DNA of 22,034 nucleotides from Chrysochromulina tobinii (lineage: Eukaryota > Haptophyta > Prymnesiales > Chrysochromulinaceae), in assembly GCA_001275005.1 (NCBI GenBank), contig JWZX01002926.1, positions 1 through 22,034 of the forward strand, given 5' to 3'. Positions within the stretch are counted from its first letter, which is position 1. Each line of letters starts with the position of its first letter. Of the stretch, positions 14,786 through 22,034 are shown in pieces. The translations under genes and the position numbers were made by a program. The notes under the pieces were generated by a model that was given only the letters and a program-made list of their open reading frames with translations, did no database searches and was not told the DNA's origin.

Positions 14786-15968
14786 TCACATCCACGTCCG
14801 GTAGGTGGCCATGAGGCCGGTCGAGGCGCCCGTGGACGACTCCGCCGTGAGCCCCGAGGAGTTTGGCCGCAAGATGGCCGGAGGCACGCCGTGCACCTTG
14901 GCCTGCGCGGCGGCGGAGGATGCGCCGTGCGACTCGCTCCGGCAGCCCTTGAGGCGGCAGTCCGCCGAGCAGTACGGCAGGTCGTGCAGCATGTACACGG
15001 AGCCATTGATGTGCTTCTTGCAATAGCTGCACTGATGGAGAATGGTTGGGATCGGGGGTTGCTCGGCGGCGGCGGCCATCAGCGATCCGGTGAGCATCAT
15101 CGGCAGCGACGTGGCAGAGGCGGCGCCCCCGAGCAACGAAGGTGGACCCTTGCGGATGTACGGCATCATGCCGCCGTCGGAGTGGCTCAGTGAGTAGCTT
15201 TGCTCCGGGGCTGGCACCAACGGCACTGCCGTCAATGGCGCGCCAGCGCCATTGCTTGGGGCGGCGCCGTCCGCCTTGGCGAGGGGCTCGAGCGGAGCGG
15301 CGAGGCGGATGATGATGGACGAGTCCGAGGCAGGGTGAAAGTCGGTGGCTGGAGCGGAGCCAGCGTTCGCTGTAGGAGGCAGTGCTGTGGCAGAATTGCT
15401 TCCCATTTTCAGCCGTCGCTCCCAGAGCGGCGAGCGTGCTCCGCTGGGCGGCGCCGGTGGCGAGCGATGCGGTGAAGACGAAGATCGCTCCGAACTCGGC
15501 GACTTGGCTAGCTGCGGCGACGGGGCTAGCTTCGGTCTCATCTCGTTCGCTATGCAGTTATCGACGTGTCGGCCACAGAGCTCTGCAGGCGGCGTCCCTG
15601 AGGTGCGCTCGCCTGAAGCGGTTGGGCCAGTCTCCGGCGAGCGGTGCACAACGAGTGCGTCCAACGACGAGGGGCCCCCGCCATTGCCGGCGAGCCGGCG
15701 CGTTGCCCATCCCGACTCGTCGAGCGCGCTGGCTGAGCCGCCGTGCTGCAGCTGCTGCGGCTGCGGCGGCAACCGCGGTGGCGGCAGTCCCGGCAGAGGC
15801 GGCGTGCTCATCGACGAGAATCGGGACACAGCATCCTGATACGACGATGTACGCGAACATGAGTCGTGGAAGGCGATGAGCTCATCGTCACCGAACTCGC
15901 CCTCCTTCTCGTCGAACACGTCGTCCAGCTTCGATGTCGCGTGCTGCGGTAGCGCGTGCGTCCACAAC

Positions 15969-16004
<36 letters not shown>

Positions 16005-16573
16005 TGCTGTTGCTGGTGCTGCTGGTGCTGCTGGTGCTGCTGCTGCTGCTGCTGCTGTTGCTGCTTCTGCTGCTGCTGCTGCTGCTGCTTCTGCTGCTTC
16101 ACGTTCTGATGCGACGCTGGCAGCCGATGGGGTGGTGGATTGTACTCAGGAACGAAGCTCGCAGGCAGAGTCGGGGAACGTTGGCGCATGGCACTCTGCG
16201 TAAGGACACTCTGCGTGAGCGGCGTCAAGTGCACTTCCTCATCATCGCTGTATTTGCTCTTCGTATCCTCGTCGTCTCGCGAGCTCGGACGCGAATCGGC
16301 ATAGTCGAAGACATCGCAATCGCCCTTCATGGAATAGCGTTCATTGCCCGACGGTGCGTGCGGCACCTTGGACGGTGCCAACGAGGGCACAGTGGTGCCA
16401 GCAGCACTTGCGGAAGAGGACGGTGTATGCAACTTTTCGCTGGGCTTGCGGCCACGGGCGTGAGCCGGACCTTCGAACAAGTCTTGCGTCAGCTGCGTGA
16501 GCATCGTTCGGAGCACGCCAAAGTGCGGCGGGACCGCGCCCTGCCTTGGTGCACCTTGATGGGGTTGATGCAT
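14786..16573 (-). CDS. FLZ-like (FCS-like) zinc-finger protein with poly-Gln tract
   Basis: The 595-residue protein is mostly disordered (Ser, Pro and Gln rich) with one small zinc finger near the end: CSYC at 515-518, then C535 and C539, spacing C-x2-C-x16-C-x3-C. The context GSVYMLHDLPYCSADCR closely resembles the plant FLZ (DUF581) finger, an adaptor for SnRK1 and other proteins in land plants (family knowledge). Conserved function here is inference. The protein ends with GLMATYRTWM, a tail shared with the divergent paralogue at 17284. A long poly-Gln/His stretch lies at about residues 158-202, and an acidic patch follows (DDVFDEKEGEFGDDELIAF). Many SP and RSP sites suggest phosphorylation. 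The start is ATG at 16571-16573; the paralogue starts 711 bp away on the other strand. Confidence 0.75.
15971..16098 (-). repeat. CTG/CAG repeat encoding poly-Gln with His and Lys interruptions
   Basis: About 128 bases of GCTGCT units interrupted by TTGCTG, TGGTGC and CTTCTG encode Q runs broken by H and K on the minus strand. The interruptions argue for an old, partly stabilised tract. Confidence 0.9.
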
Positions 16574-17283
16574 CTTGGAAGAAGGCCGGCGTTGCCAGAG
16601 CTTCGATCTTGGCTTCGACGCAAATCTCTGATGGGCTCGGCCTAAAAAGGCAAGGCCAGAGGATTAGTTTTGGGGGAATTCGCAAAAAAGCGAACCGGCC
16701 ACTCAGCGGTTAACTGGAGACACACAGACACTAGACTGGTTGGCTTACCAAAGTGTATCTAGGCGCCCGATCAGCGTTTTACTCTTGCGTTTTACTCCCA
16801 CACAATTGTGCCCTTTAACGCTTTAAGTTAAGCTCCGCACGGTCGAACTATCACTGCCGAGGCGAACTGATCAAGACGCAATCACTTGCACAATCACAGA
16901 GCAGCAATCGAGGAAGCTTATGGGTGCGTGCCATAAACGGCTTCAAACCTACATGTTCATTTTTCGGGGACTCGGACGGTGGACTCGGCTGAACTTGCTT
17001 GTCCTATTCAGGGGTCCTGCCAATGTGTAGGTAGCTCGGTAAGTTACAAAGTTCTCTTGCTTGTCCTGTTCACACGCATTTCGACAACTTTTTCTTCTTT
17101 TGGAGAGCAGCGAAGACTCTCATCCCAATGTTCTTTTTTTGCGAAGCCAAAATCCGCTCGGAGATATCGTAGGAGAATATCATCGATCATCTCCCATCAA
17201 CGAGGCGTGGTCTCGCCCTTTCATGATCGCACCGAGATCGAAATCGCACGCGACTCGCCTACCAGCGTCGAGGCGCGAACGTC
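16574..17283. promoter_or_regulatory. Shared divergent promoter region of the two FLZ-like genes
   Basis: This is 710 bp with no supported gene, less GC-rich than the flanks. It contains a small hairpin TTCGC-AAAAAA-GCGAA (16679-16694) and a palindrome CACAATTGTG (about 16800-16809). A 17-nt direct repeat CTTGCTTGTCCTnTTCA lies at 16994-17010 and 17056-17072 (one mismatch). Function of these sites is inference. Confidence 0.45.
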
Positions 17284-17961
17284 ATGGCGGGCTACGACCT
17301 CGCCGAGCCAAGGTCGCCCAATGAGCGGCAAACCTCAGCGGCAAAGGCCAGCCAGGAGCCCTCCTCGCCGAAAACCTTTCTGGCGGCAGTAGGTGGCCTG
17401 CTGGACGTTTTCTCCCTCGCCAGTTTCGCCGGCAGCAACCACGGACAGCAGCAGCAGCAGCAGCAGCAGGGTCGATTGGGCAGTAGTAGCGGGCGCTCGT
17501 CACGTTCTTCGTCATCTCCGCCGCGATCGCCGAAATCCACGCCCACCGGCGGAGAGGATCTTCTAGAACAGCAATGCGCCGATGATGAGGAAGAGGCCCT
17601 CGCTGCCAGCCGCGAGTGCGTCGAGCGAGCCATCGACAGGGGTGCAAGGAGCGACCTGCCTCCCACTCTGAGCTTGTCGAGCAACATGCAGCGTTCCTCC
17701 TCGACCGTGTCCTTTGCGTCTCCTTCGACGGCGGAGGGCTCCGTGCGCTCACCCTGGCGCTCGGAGCAGCTCGAGGTGTGTTCCGAGTGCAAGGAGCCGA
17801 TCAGTGGCGCCGTCTTTATGCTGCTCGACCGCGCCTACTGCTGTCAGCGCCACCGTCTGAAGGCGTACACCAAGTCGGACCGCAGCGGAAAGCTGATCAG
17901 CGTGAGCGGCGGACCGTGCTCTCCAACGGGCCTCCAGGCACAATACGGCACATGGCTGTGA
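17284..17961 (+). CDS. FLZ-like zinc-finger protein, short paralogue
   Basis: A 225-residue protein with the same layout as its divergent neighbour: poly-Gln run (residues ~55-62), Ser-rich linker, acidic stretch (DDEEEALAASRE), then a C-terminal zinc finger and the tail GLQAQYGTWL. The finger reads CSEC (166-169), C186 and H190, giving C-x2-C-x16-C-x3-H; the last ligand is His where the paralogue has Cys, with an extra Cys at 187. ISGAVFMLLDRAY aligns with INGSVYMLHDLPY of the neighbour. The start ATG has G at -3 and G at +4. Similarity is confined to the finger and tail, so this is an old duplication. By analogy with plant FLZ proteins it may be a protein-binding adaptor rather than a DNA-binding factor. 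Confidence 0.75.
   Translation: MAGYDLAEPRSPNERQTSAAKASQEPSSPKTFLAAVGGLLDVFSLASFAGSNHGQQQQQQQQGRLGSSSGRSSRSSSSPPRSPKSTPTGGEDLLEQQCADDEEEALAASRECVERAIDRGARSDLPPTLSLSSNMQRSSSTVSFASPSTAEGSVRSPWRSEQLEVCSECKEPISGAVFMLLDRAYCCQRHRLKAYTKSDRSGKLISVSGGPCSPTGLQAQYGTWL
17447..17469 (+). repeat. Short CAG repeat encoding poly-Gln
   Basis: About seven CAG units in frame, giving Q7-8 in the short FLZ-like protein. Confidence 0.85.
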
Positions 17962-18677
17962 GTGTCCCAAAGCGCACGTCGGCGGCACACACCGAGGCTC
18001 TACTTGTACGGACAGTCCTCTCGTGATGTGTGATCAGAGATGAGTGTCAGTGTGCCGCTATTCTATGGCGCCGTATCAGCGACTAGTGTGTAGGTGGGTC
18101 GACGCGAGAGGCAGGTAGACCGATGCTCGATGGGATGCTGGGATCCATGCACTGCGATACCCCCGATCGTTGCGAATGAGTATTCACGTGTGTCAGTAGC
18201 CTCTTTTTAGATATGCTATTCCGTGAGAGGTATTAATGTTGTCTACAAAGTAATCGATCGTTAGATTCATATGGTTTTGAATTGTCAACAGACAACACGC
18301 CGTGCTGTCAACGCGGCAGCGCACACGTGGCGTCTGGCGAGGCCCGAGGGGGGTATCCAGCAATCTGAACGTGGATACCCAGATCCCAGGCATACACTTA
18401 GTTCAACTTCGCCACGGCCACACAGGCGGCGGCGATGGCGGCGGCTTCGGCTTCGGCTTCGGTGGCGGCGGCGCACGCAGCGTGGGCTCGAAGTTGCCCA
18501 GGCTCTCGAGCGCGGCCGCCGTGATCGCCACTGCAGCCTCTAGGCTTGCGCCCACAAGCGCCGCCGCGAAGGAGATGATGGGCGCTGTGATGGGGGCTGT
18601 GCTCGGGGGCGGCGAAGAGGCTGTCCGCTGCTGCGCCCCTTGGCGCCGCCATCGCTCGGCTGGCGGTCGCGGCGGGG
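17962..18677. other. Intergenic region with two inverted repeats; no supported gene
   Basis: An A/T-richer segment (about 18180-18300) holds TGTTGTCT at 18237-18244 with its complement at 18290-18297. A second hairpin has GGGTATCCA at 18351-18359 and TGGATACCC at 18372-18380. From about 18420 the DNA becomes GGC-rich with open frames on both strands (Gly-rich on plus, Pro-rich on minus). These look like repeat artefacts, although a degraded minus-strand gene end near 18398 is possible. Confidence 0.45.
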
Positions 18678-18719
18678 ATGTGGGGGGCGGCGACAGCGGC
18701 GACGGCGGCGACGGCGGCG

Positions 18720-18769
<50 letters not shown>

Positions 18770-19691
18770 TCCCGTCCTGAATGACGCCTGCCCAGCTTGC
18801 AAGCATACTGTGGGACACAACCAAGGCCGAATTGCAGAGCTTGTGTGCAGCCATCTGATCTGTGAAGCGTGCCTGTGCGAAACGCACGCGTGCATGCTCT
18901 GTCACAGGCCGCATCCCGACCCAATCGTGCTCGAACCCCATCGGCCAACTAAACTGCAACGGAAGCGCCGCATGGCATCACAGCTGCCCAATATAATCTG
19001 GACCTACCCATCGGTTAAGAAACAGCATAAGTACAGCTCAATTGAGGACATGTTGGAGTTGGCAAATCGTCAGAGGCTGCCTGTCAAGGGGGATGGGAAC
19101 TGTGGTTATTACTCGATCATTGCCAGCTGTGATGGACGCAACGCGCTGGATCACACCTCAGTGCGTGCAAGCAGCCTCAACCCATCCATGCGCGATTATG
19201 AGAAGCAAACTAAGTTGCGCCGTGACTGTGTGGGCTGGTTACTGAAGAAGGAGAATCTGCCTTTCTGTCTCATGGACCGTGACCGTGATGTCGTCAAGCA
19301 TCAGCTGAAAGATGGCCAATGGAAGCCAATCGAGCCCCTCCAGCGAGACGATTCGGCTATCAGGCGGCATCTCCAGGGCAAGACGTCATCAGAGGGTCAG
19401 ATGGGTGAGTACTGCAGAACCCCGCTCATTCGTGCAGCGGCAGCCTGTAAGGAATGCTTCATTATCGTCATCAACACGCTAGAATTGGGAGATAATTGTG
19501 CAGTCTACCCGCCTGGGGTGTCAACCACAAGTGTGCTGGCACTCTCGTGGGCAGAAGAGCTTGTGCCCAAGCTTCTCCGGCAGGATGCTGGAGAAACAGA
19601 TCAGCCGTTTTACTACGTAATGCTCCACAATGGCCTTGACGATAAAAGTGGCCATTTCGATGGTACAACCAGATGTGATGACCATATGTAG
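18678..19691 (+). CDS. RING finger plus OTU-type cysteine protease
   Basis: Two ubiquitin-related domains sit in one 337-residue protein. The RING is complete as C3HC4: C38, C41, C57, H59, C62, C65, C72, C75, a fold typical of E3 ligases. The second part looks like an OTU deubiquitinase: LPVKGDGNCGYYSIIAS with D139 and the likely nucleophile C142, and GHFDGT near the end with the likely catalytic H326 and D328. Length (~200 residues) suits a minimal OTU core. The ATG at 18678 opens into a repeat-coded poly-Ala head, so the true start is uncertain; the RING begins at about 18789. From about 18780 to 19691 GC content and codon choice are clearly unlike the neighbours, which suggests transfer or a mobile-element origin. 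OTU proteases also occur in transposons and viruses, but no transposase or viral gene is visible here. It ends with TAG. Confidence 0.75.
18687..18763 (+). repeat. GGCGAC/GGC repeat encoding poly-Ala
   Basis: A GGCGAC hexamer run passes into a pure GGC run. In the RING-OTU frame it encodes ATAATAATA then a 14-Ala run. Confidence 0.9.
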
Positions 19692-19760
19692 TATCGAGTC
19701 CTCAGTCCTGTATGGTGAAATTTCAAGTATTTCACGTAATTAAAAGTCAAAATTTTCTTC

Positions 19761-19967
19761 GCGGGGCGCTGCCCCGCACCCCGCCGGGCTGCCGCCCTGG
19801 ACCCAAGGCTTGCAAAGGGGGCGCTGCCCCCTTTGAAACCCCCGCCAGGGGGCCCAGCCCCCTGGACCCCGGACATCCAGGAAAATGTCATTTTCCTGGA
19901 CATGTCAGGAATCTAGCCAGATTCCCCCACTTTACCGCTCAGGCGGCCCCGGATGACATGCGGGGCC
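19761..19967. repeat. Cluster of seven consecutive hairpins
   Basis: Perfect stems: GCGGGGC loop GCT (19761-19777); GGGC loop TGCC (19786-19797); CAAAGGGGGC loop GCT (19813-19835); CCAGGGGGC loop CCA (19845-19865); TCCAGGAAAATG with one-base loop (19876-19900); GGAATCT loop AGCC (19908-19925); GGCCCCG with nine-base loop (19945-19967). No coding frame is credible. The rest of 19692-20096 shows nothing I can name. Confidence 0.85.
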
Positions 19968-20096
19968 CCGGCGGGACAACCACCGACAAGCGCTAACGGA
20001 GCCGCCTACGCGCTCTTGGCTACGATAACCGACGGGGTTCATTGATACGACTTGAGGCTCGCCGCATCCGGCATTTCGCGTGGCGGCCACCCACAC

Positions 20097-20849
20097 TCAT
20101 GGAGCTATCGCGCGCCGGCGGTGCACCATACACTCGCCTCGCAGTTTACCTGTGGTGCACCGGGTGATGCGCAGATCCTCATCCATGTAGGTTGTCTGGA
20201 GCCCGATGCGCACGCCCTCCTCAGCGCGGAACTCGGGGCTCAGCCTCGAATGGAGCGCACGCATCAGATCCTCGATGCCCATACTCGACGGCAGGCGTGG
20301 CAGGCGCAGCCGGCGCGCCGCTGTCCGCAGGTCGAGGCTGTCAGCCATCGGTGTGAGTGCGAGGGTGCAGTCCACTTCGAGTCGTCCACGGATCGCATCG
20401 TCATCGCCGTCGGAGCGGAGCTCAAAGTCGACGGTCATCACCGCGGCGCCGTCGAACTCGATGCGCTGCTCGACATTGAGCAGCGCCAGCTCGGTCTCGC
20501 GCATGCGGACCGCCTCCTCCTCGTTCGCATGCTCAGGCTCGCTGAGTGCTCGCAGCGTCCATACGCCGGTGACGCCCAGCTGGTGGAAGGCCGCCGTCTC
20601 CGGACGGTACTCGAGCAGCTCGAGCTGTTCGATCGCGCTCGCCAACTCGTCGCGCTCAAGAACGAGCCCTGCGCGATCAGCAGGCAGCCAGCGAAGGACT
20701 TCCTCGCGGCGGGTGAGGCGCTCGGCGGGTGTGAAGACGGGCGGAGGTGCAAGGTACGTTGAGGCCGAGGCCAGCTGCTGGAGTGGCGTCAACGCCATCG
20801 CTGCGCGAGCACCATCGCTCGAAAGCGAGAGAAGGAGGAAGACCAACAT
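20097..20849 (-). CDS. Plastid lipid-associated protein/fibrillin (PAP) family
   Basis: Fibrillins are lipocalin-like plastid proteins that bind lipids at plastoglobules and thylakoids (family knowledge). This 250-residue protein opens with a signal peptide, MLVFLLLSLSSDGARAA, consistent with import into a secondary plastid through the ER. A helical region follows (about 40-80). The PAP fold is marked by TAAFHQLGVTGVWTLRAL (85-102, with the GxW motif), a strand-rich core (DGAAVMTVDFELRS, RLEVDCTLALTP) and the characteristic end TTYMDEDLRITRCTTGKL (219-236). The Glu-rich insert at 104-121 is unusual. Start is ATG at 20847-20849. The LRRC56-like gene starts 168 bp away on the opposite strand. 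Subfamily cannot be decided from sequence alone. Confidence 0.75.
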   Translation of the reverse strand: MLVFLLLSLSSDGARAAMALTPLQQLASASTYLAPPPVFTPAERLTRREEVLRWLPADRAGLVLERDELASAIEQLELLEYRPETAAFHQLGVTGVWTLRALSEPEHANEEEAVRMRETELALLNVEQRIEFDGAAVMTVDFELRSDGDDDAIRGRLEVDCTLALTPMADSLDLRTAARRLRLPRLPSSMGIEDLMRALHSRLSPEFRAEEGVRIGLQTTYMDEDLRITRCTTGKLRGECMVHRRRAIAP

Positions 20850-21016
20850 CGTGTGGTGTGAAGTCGAATCTCAGAAGGAGCTCCGGGGTTGGCGTTTGTG
20901 GAAAGAGCTGAATGCAGCAGATGCGCACGCGCTCAATAGATTATGAAAACGGCGCCACTTCGCCAGACAAATACGGAGGAATTGCCGTTGTCACCCCCCC
21001 AACGAGACAAATCGTC
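20850..21016. promoter_or_regulatory. Short divergent promoter region between fibrillin-like and LRRC56-like genes
   Basis: Only 167 bp separate the two ATGs, so both promoters must overlap here or extend into the genes. No TATA box is obvious. The two products (plastid and flagellum) have no known link. Confidence 0.55.
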
Positions 21017-22034
21017 ATGTCTGTCTCCGCGGAGTGGCTGGCCGTGGGCGACGCGGACGCGGATGAGGAGGAGCGGGCGCTGATCTCGGCGTCAATCACG
21101 GATGAGCAGCTACACGCCCTCACGGGCACGCGCGACCTCGCTGGCGTGCGCTTCTTGCAGATGGCTGTCGACTCCGAGTTTGTGCCACTGGGTTCGCTCG
21201 GCGAGCGGCTGCCGCAGCTTGAGCAGCTGAAGCTCAATGGGAGCAGCCTGCCGTCGCTCCGCTTGATCGGCTCATCGCTCACGCGCGTGCGCGTGCTCTG
21301 GCTCTGCCGCTGCGGCCTGCGCGAGCTCGACAACCTCTGGGCGGTGCCCGAGCTCCAGGAGCTCTACCTCGCCTTCAACGACATTGAGCAGCTCAGCCCG
21401 ATCCACGAAGCGGAACAGCTGCAGGTGCTAGATCTCGAAGCCAATCTCGTTGCGGACATGGCACAGGTAGAGTTCCTGCAGTTCGCGTCCGCGCTGCAGG
21501 AGCTCACGCTGCGAGGGAACCCCGTGTGCGAGCGCGAAGGCTTCCGGGAGGAGGTGATTGCCTTGCTAGCGCAGGTGCAAATGCTCGACGACGAGCCGAC
21601 GGTCGCGGGCGACGAGGGCGCGGCGCCGTTCGACGACGACGACGATGCCGACGCCGGCGCGCTTCTGGACAACAGCCTCGCGGAGGAGGCGGCTCTCGCT
21701 GCGAGCCTGCTTGCCGAGCTGGGTTGCAGTGCGGCGGACGAGGCCTGCGCGGCAGATGTGGCAGCACACAGCAGAGGCGCGGCGCCGCCAGGGGCGCCGC
21801 CGAGCCCGGCCGCCACGCGCACGCCCAGCGGCGCGCCCGCCTCTCTCTCTCCCGGTCGCCCGTCGGCTAGAGGGACGCCTCGCAAGCTGGGCGCGCTGCT
21901 GCCGCCCTCGCCGCCGCCCATGAGCGAAGCGCAGCGGCGGGAGGAGATGCTCGTCAGCCGTGGCATCAAGTACGCCGAGGTGGGTCGTGTGTACGACATC
22001 GCCGTCGACGGGCGACAGATGCTCGGCGCGGGCG
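21017..22034 (+). CDS. LRRC56: LRRC56/ODA8-like leucine-rich repeat protein, N-terminal part, runs off the window
   Basis: LRRC56 (ODA8 in Chlamydomonas) helps mature or deliver outer dynein arms for flagella (family knowledge). The frame is open from the ATG at 21017 to the window end (339 codons). After an acidic head, LRRs run from about residue 65 to 170: LPQLEQLKLNGSSLPSL, VRVLWLCRCGLRELDNL, LQELYLAFNDIEQLSP, LQVLDLEANLVADMAQV and LQELTLRGNPVCEREGF. The WLCRCGL / ELYLAFNDI / VLDLEAN / EFLQF / LTLRGNPVC series is typical of LRRC56. An Asp-rich and Ala/Pro-rich region follows, then a second ordered patch (MSEAQRREEMLVSRGIKYAEV). The context GTCATGT lacks G at +4 but has G at -3. It implies that the organism builds motile flagella. 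Confidence 0.85.
   Translation, partial: MSVSAEWLAVGDADADEEERALISASITDEQLHALTGTRDLAGVRFLQMAVDSEFVPLGSLGERLPQLEQLKLNGSSLPSLRLIGSSLTRVRVLWLCRCGLRELDNLWAVPELQELYLAFNDIEQLSPIHEAEQLQVLDLEANLVADMAQVEFLQFASALQELTLRGNPVCEREGFREEVIALLAQVQMLDDEPTVAGDEGAAPFDDDDDADAGALLDNSLAEEAALAASLLAELGCSAADEACAADVAAHSRGAAPPGAPPSPAATRTPSGAPASLSPGRPSARGTPRKLGALLPPSPPPMSEAQRREEMLVSRGIKYAEVGRVYDIAVDGRQMLGAG

Noticed and set aside
15956-16645. Plus-strand poly-Leu ORF across the CTG tract
   Set aside because: It arises from reading CTG repeats antisense to the FLZ-like gene; the Leu run is not a credible membrane protein.
18403-18948. Minus-strand Pro-rich ORF opposite the RING-OTU start
   Set aside because: Its Pro run comes from the GGC repeat, and it overlaps the RING domain, whose Cys/His pattern is complete on the plus strand. 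A degraded gene end near 18400 cannot be fully excluded.
20941-21999. Minus-strand Ser/Arg-rich ORFs opposite the LRRC56-like gene
   Set aside because: The plus strand has clear leucine-rich repeats in one open frame; the minus frames have no domain pattern.
1-22034. tRNA or rRNA genes
   Set aside because: I saw no convincing cloverleaf, T-loop consensus or rRNA-like segment on reading the intergenic regions, although a tRNA scan could not be run.

Overview
The window is nuclear DNA from a eukaryote. It is GC-rich, gene-dense and intron-poor, with many triplet-type repeats that run through coding sequence. Three gene families hint at the lifestyle. An LRRC56/ODA8-type dynein-arm factor implies motile flagella. 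A fibrillin/PAP family protein with an N-terminal signal peptide implies a plastid reached through the secretory route. A Dopey (DOP1) homologue is a general eukaryotic Golgi/endosome factor. Together these suggest a flagellated alga with a secondary plastid. I favour a haptophyte, but this is inference, and a pelagophyte, cryptophyte or dinoflagellate is not excluded.

Layout, left to right: (1) 1-1074 (-), the N-terminal part of Dopey, with one clear 120-nt GT-AG intron and one single-base frame break. (2) 1230-2699 (-), a class I SAM methyltransferase whose last ~30 codons seem to lie in the +1 frame. (3) 3062-4315 (-), a six-TM voltage-gated K+ channel. (4) 4426-6260 (+), two ORFs of unknown function that can be joined by one phase-0 intron. 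(5) 6846-13346 (-), an enormous Ala/Glu/Gln-rich coiled-coil protein, open for about 2,166 codons except for one in-frame TAG at 11250-11252. (6) 13671-14474 (-), a small secreted or plastid-type protein of unknown function. (7) 14786-16573 (-) and 17284-17961 (+), a divergent pair of paralogues with a plant-like FCS/FLZ zinc finger and a shared C-terminal tail. (8) 18678-19691 (+), a RING finger plus OTU protease protein of clearly lower GC content. (9) 19761-19967, a cluster of seven closely packed hairpins. (10) 20097-20849 (-) and 21017-window end (+), the fibrillin-like and LRRC56-like genes, which share a 167-bp divergent promoter region.

The genes do not form an operon or pathway; this is an ordinary eukaryotic neighbourhood with a few accessory islands. 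The most interesting items are the single TAG inside the giant glutamine-rich ORF, the divergent FLZ-like pair, the compositionally distinct RING-OTU gene beside the hairpin cluster, and the many unrelated in-frame minisatellites inside one gene. Two conserved genes carry single-base +1 frame breaks. Draft-assembly error is the simplest explanation for these, and it also weakens confidence in the TAG.
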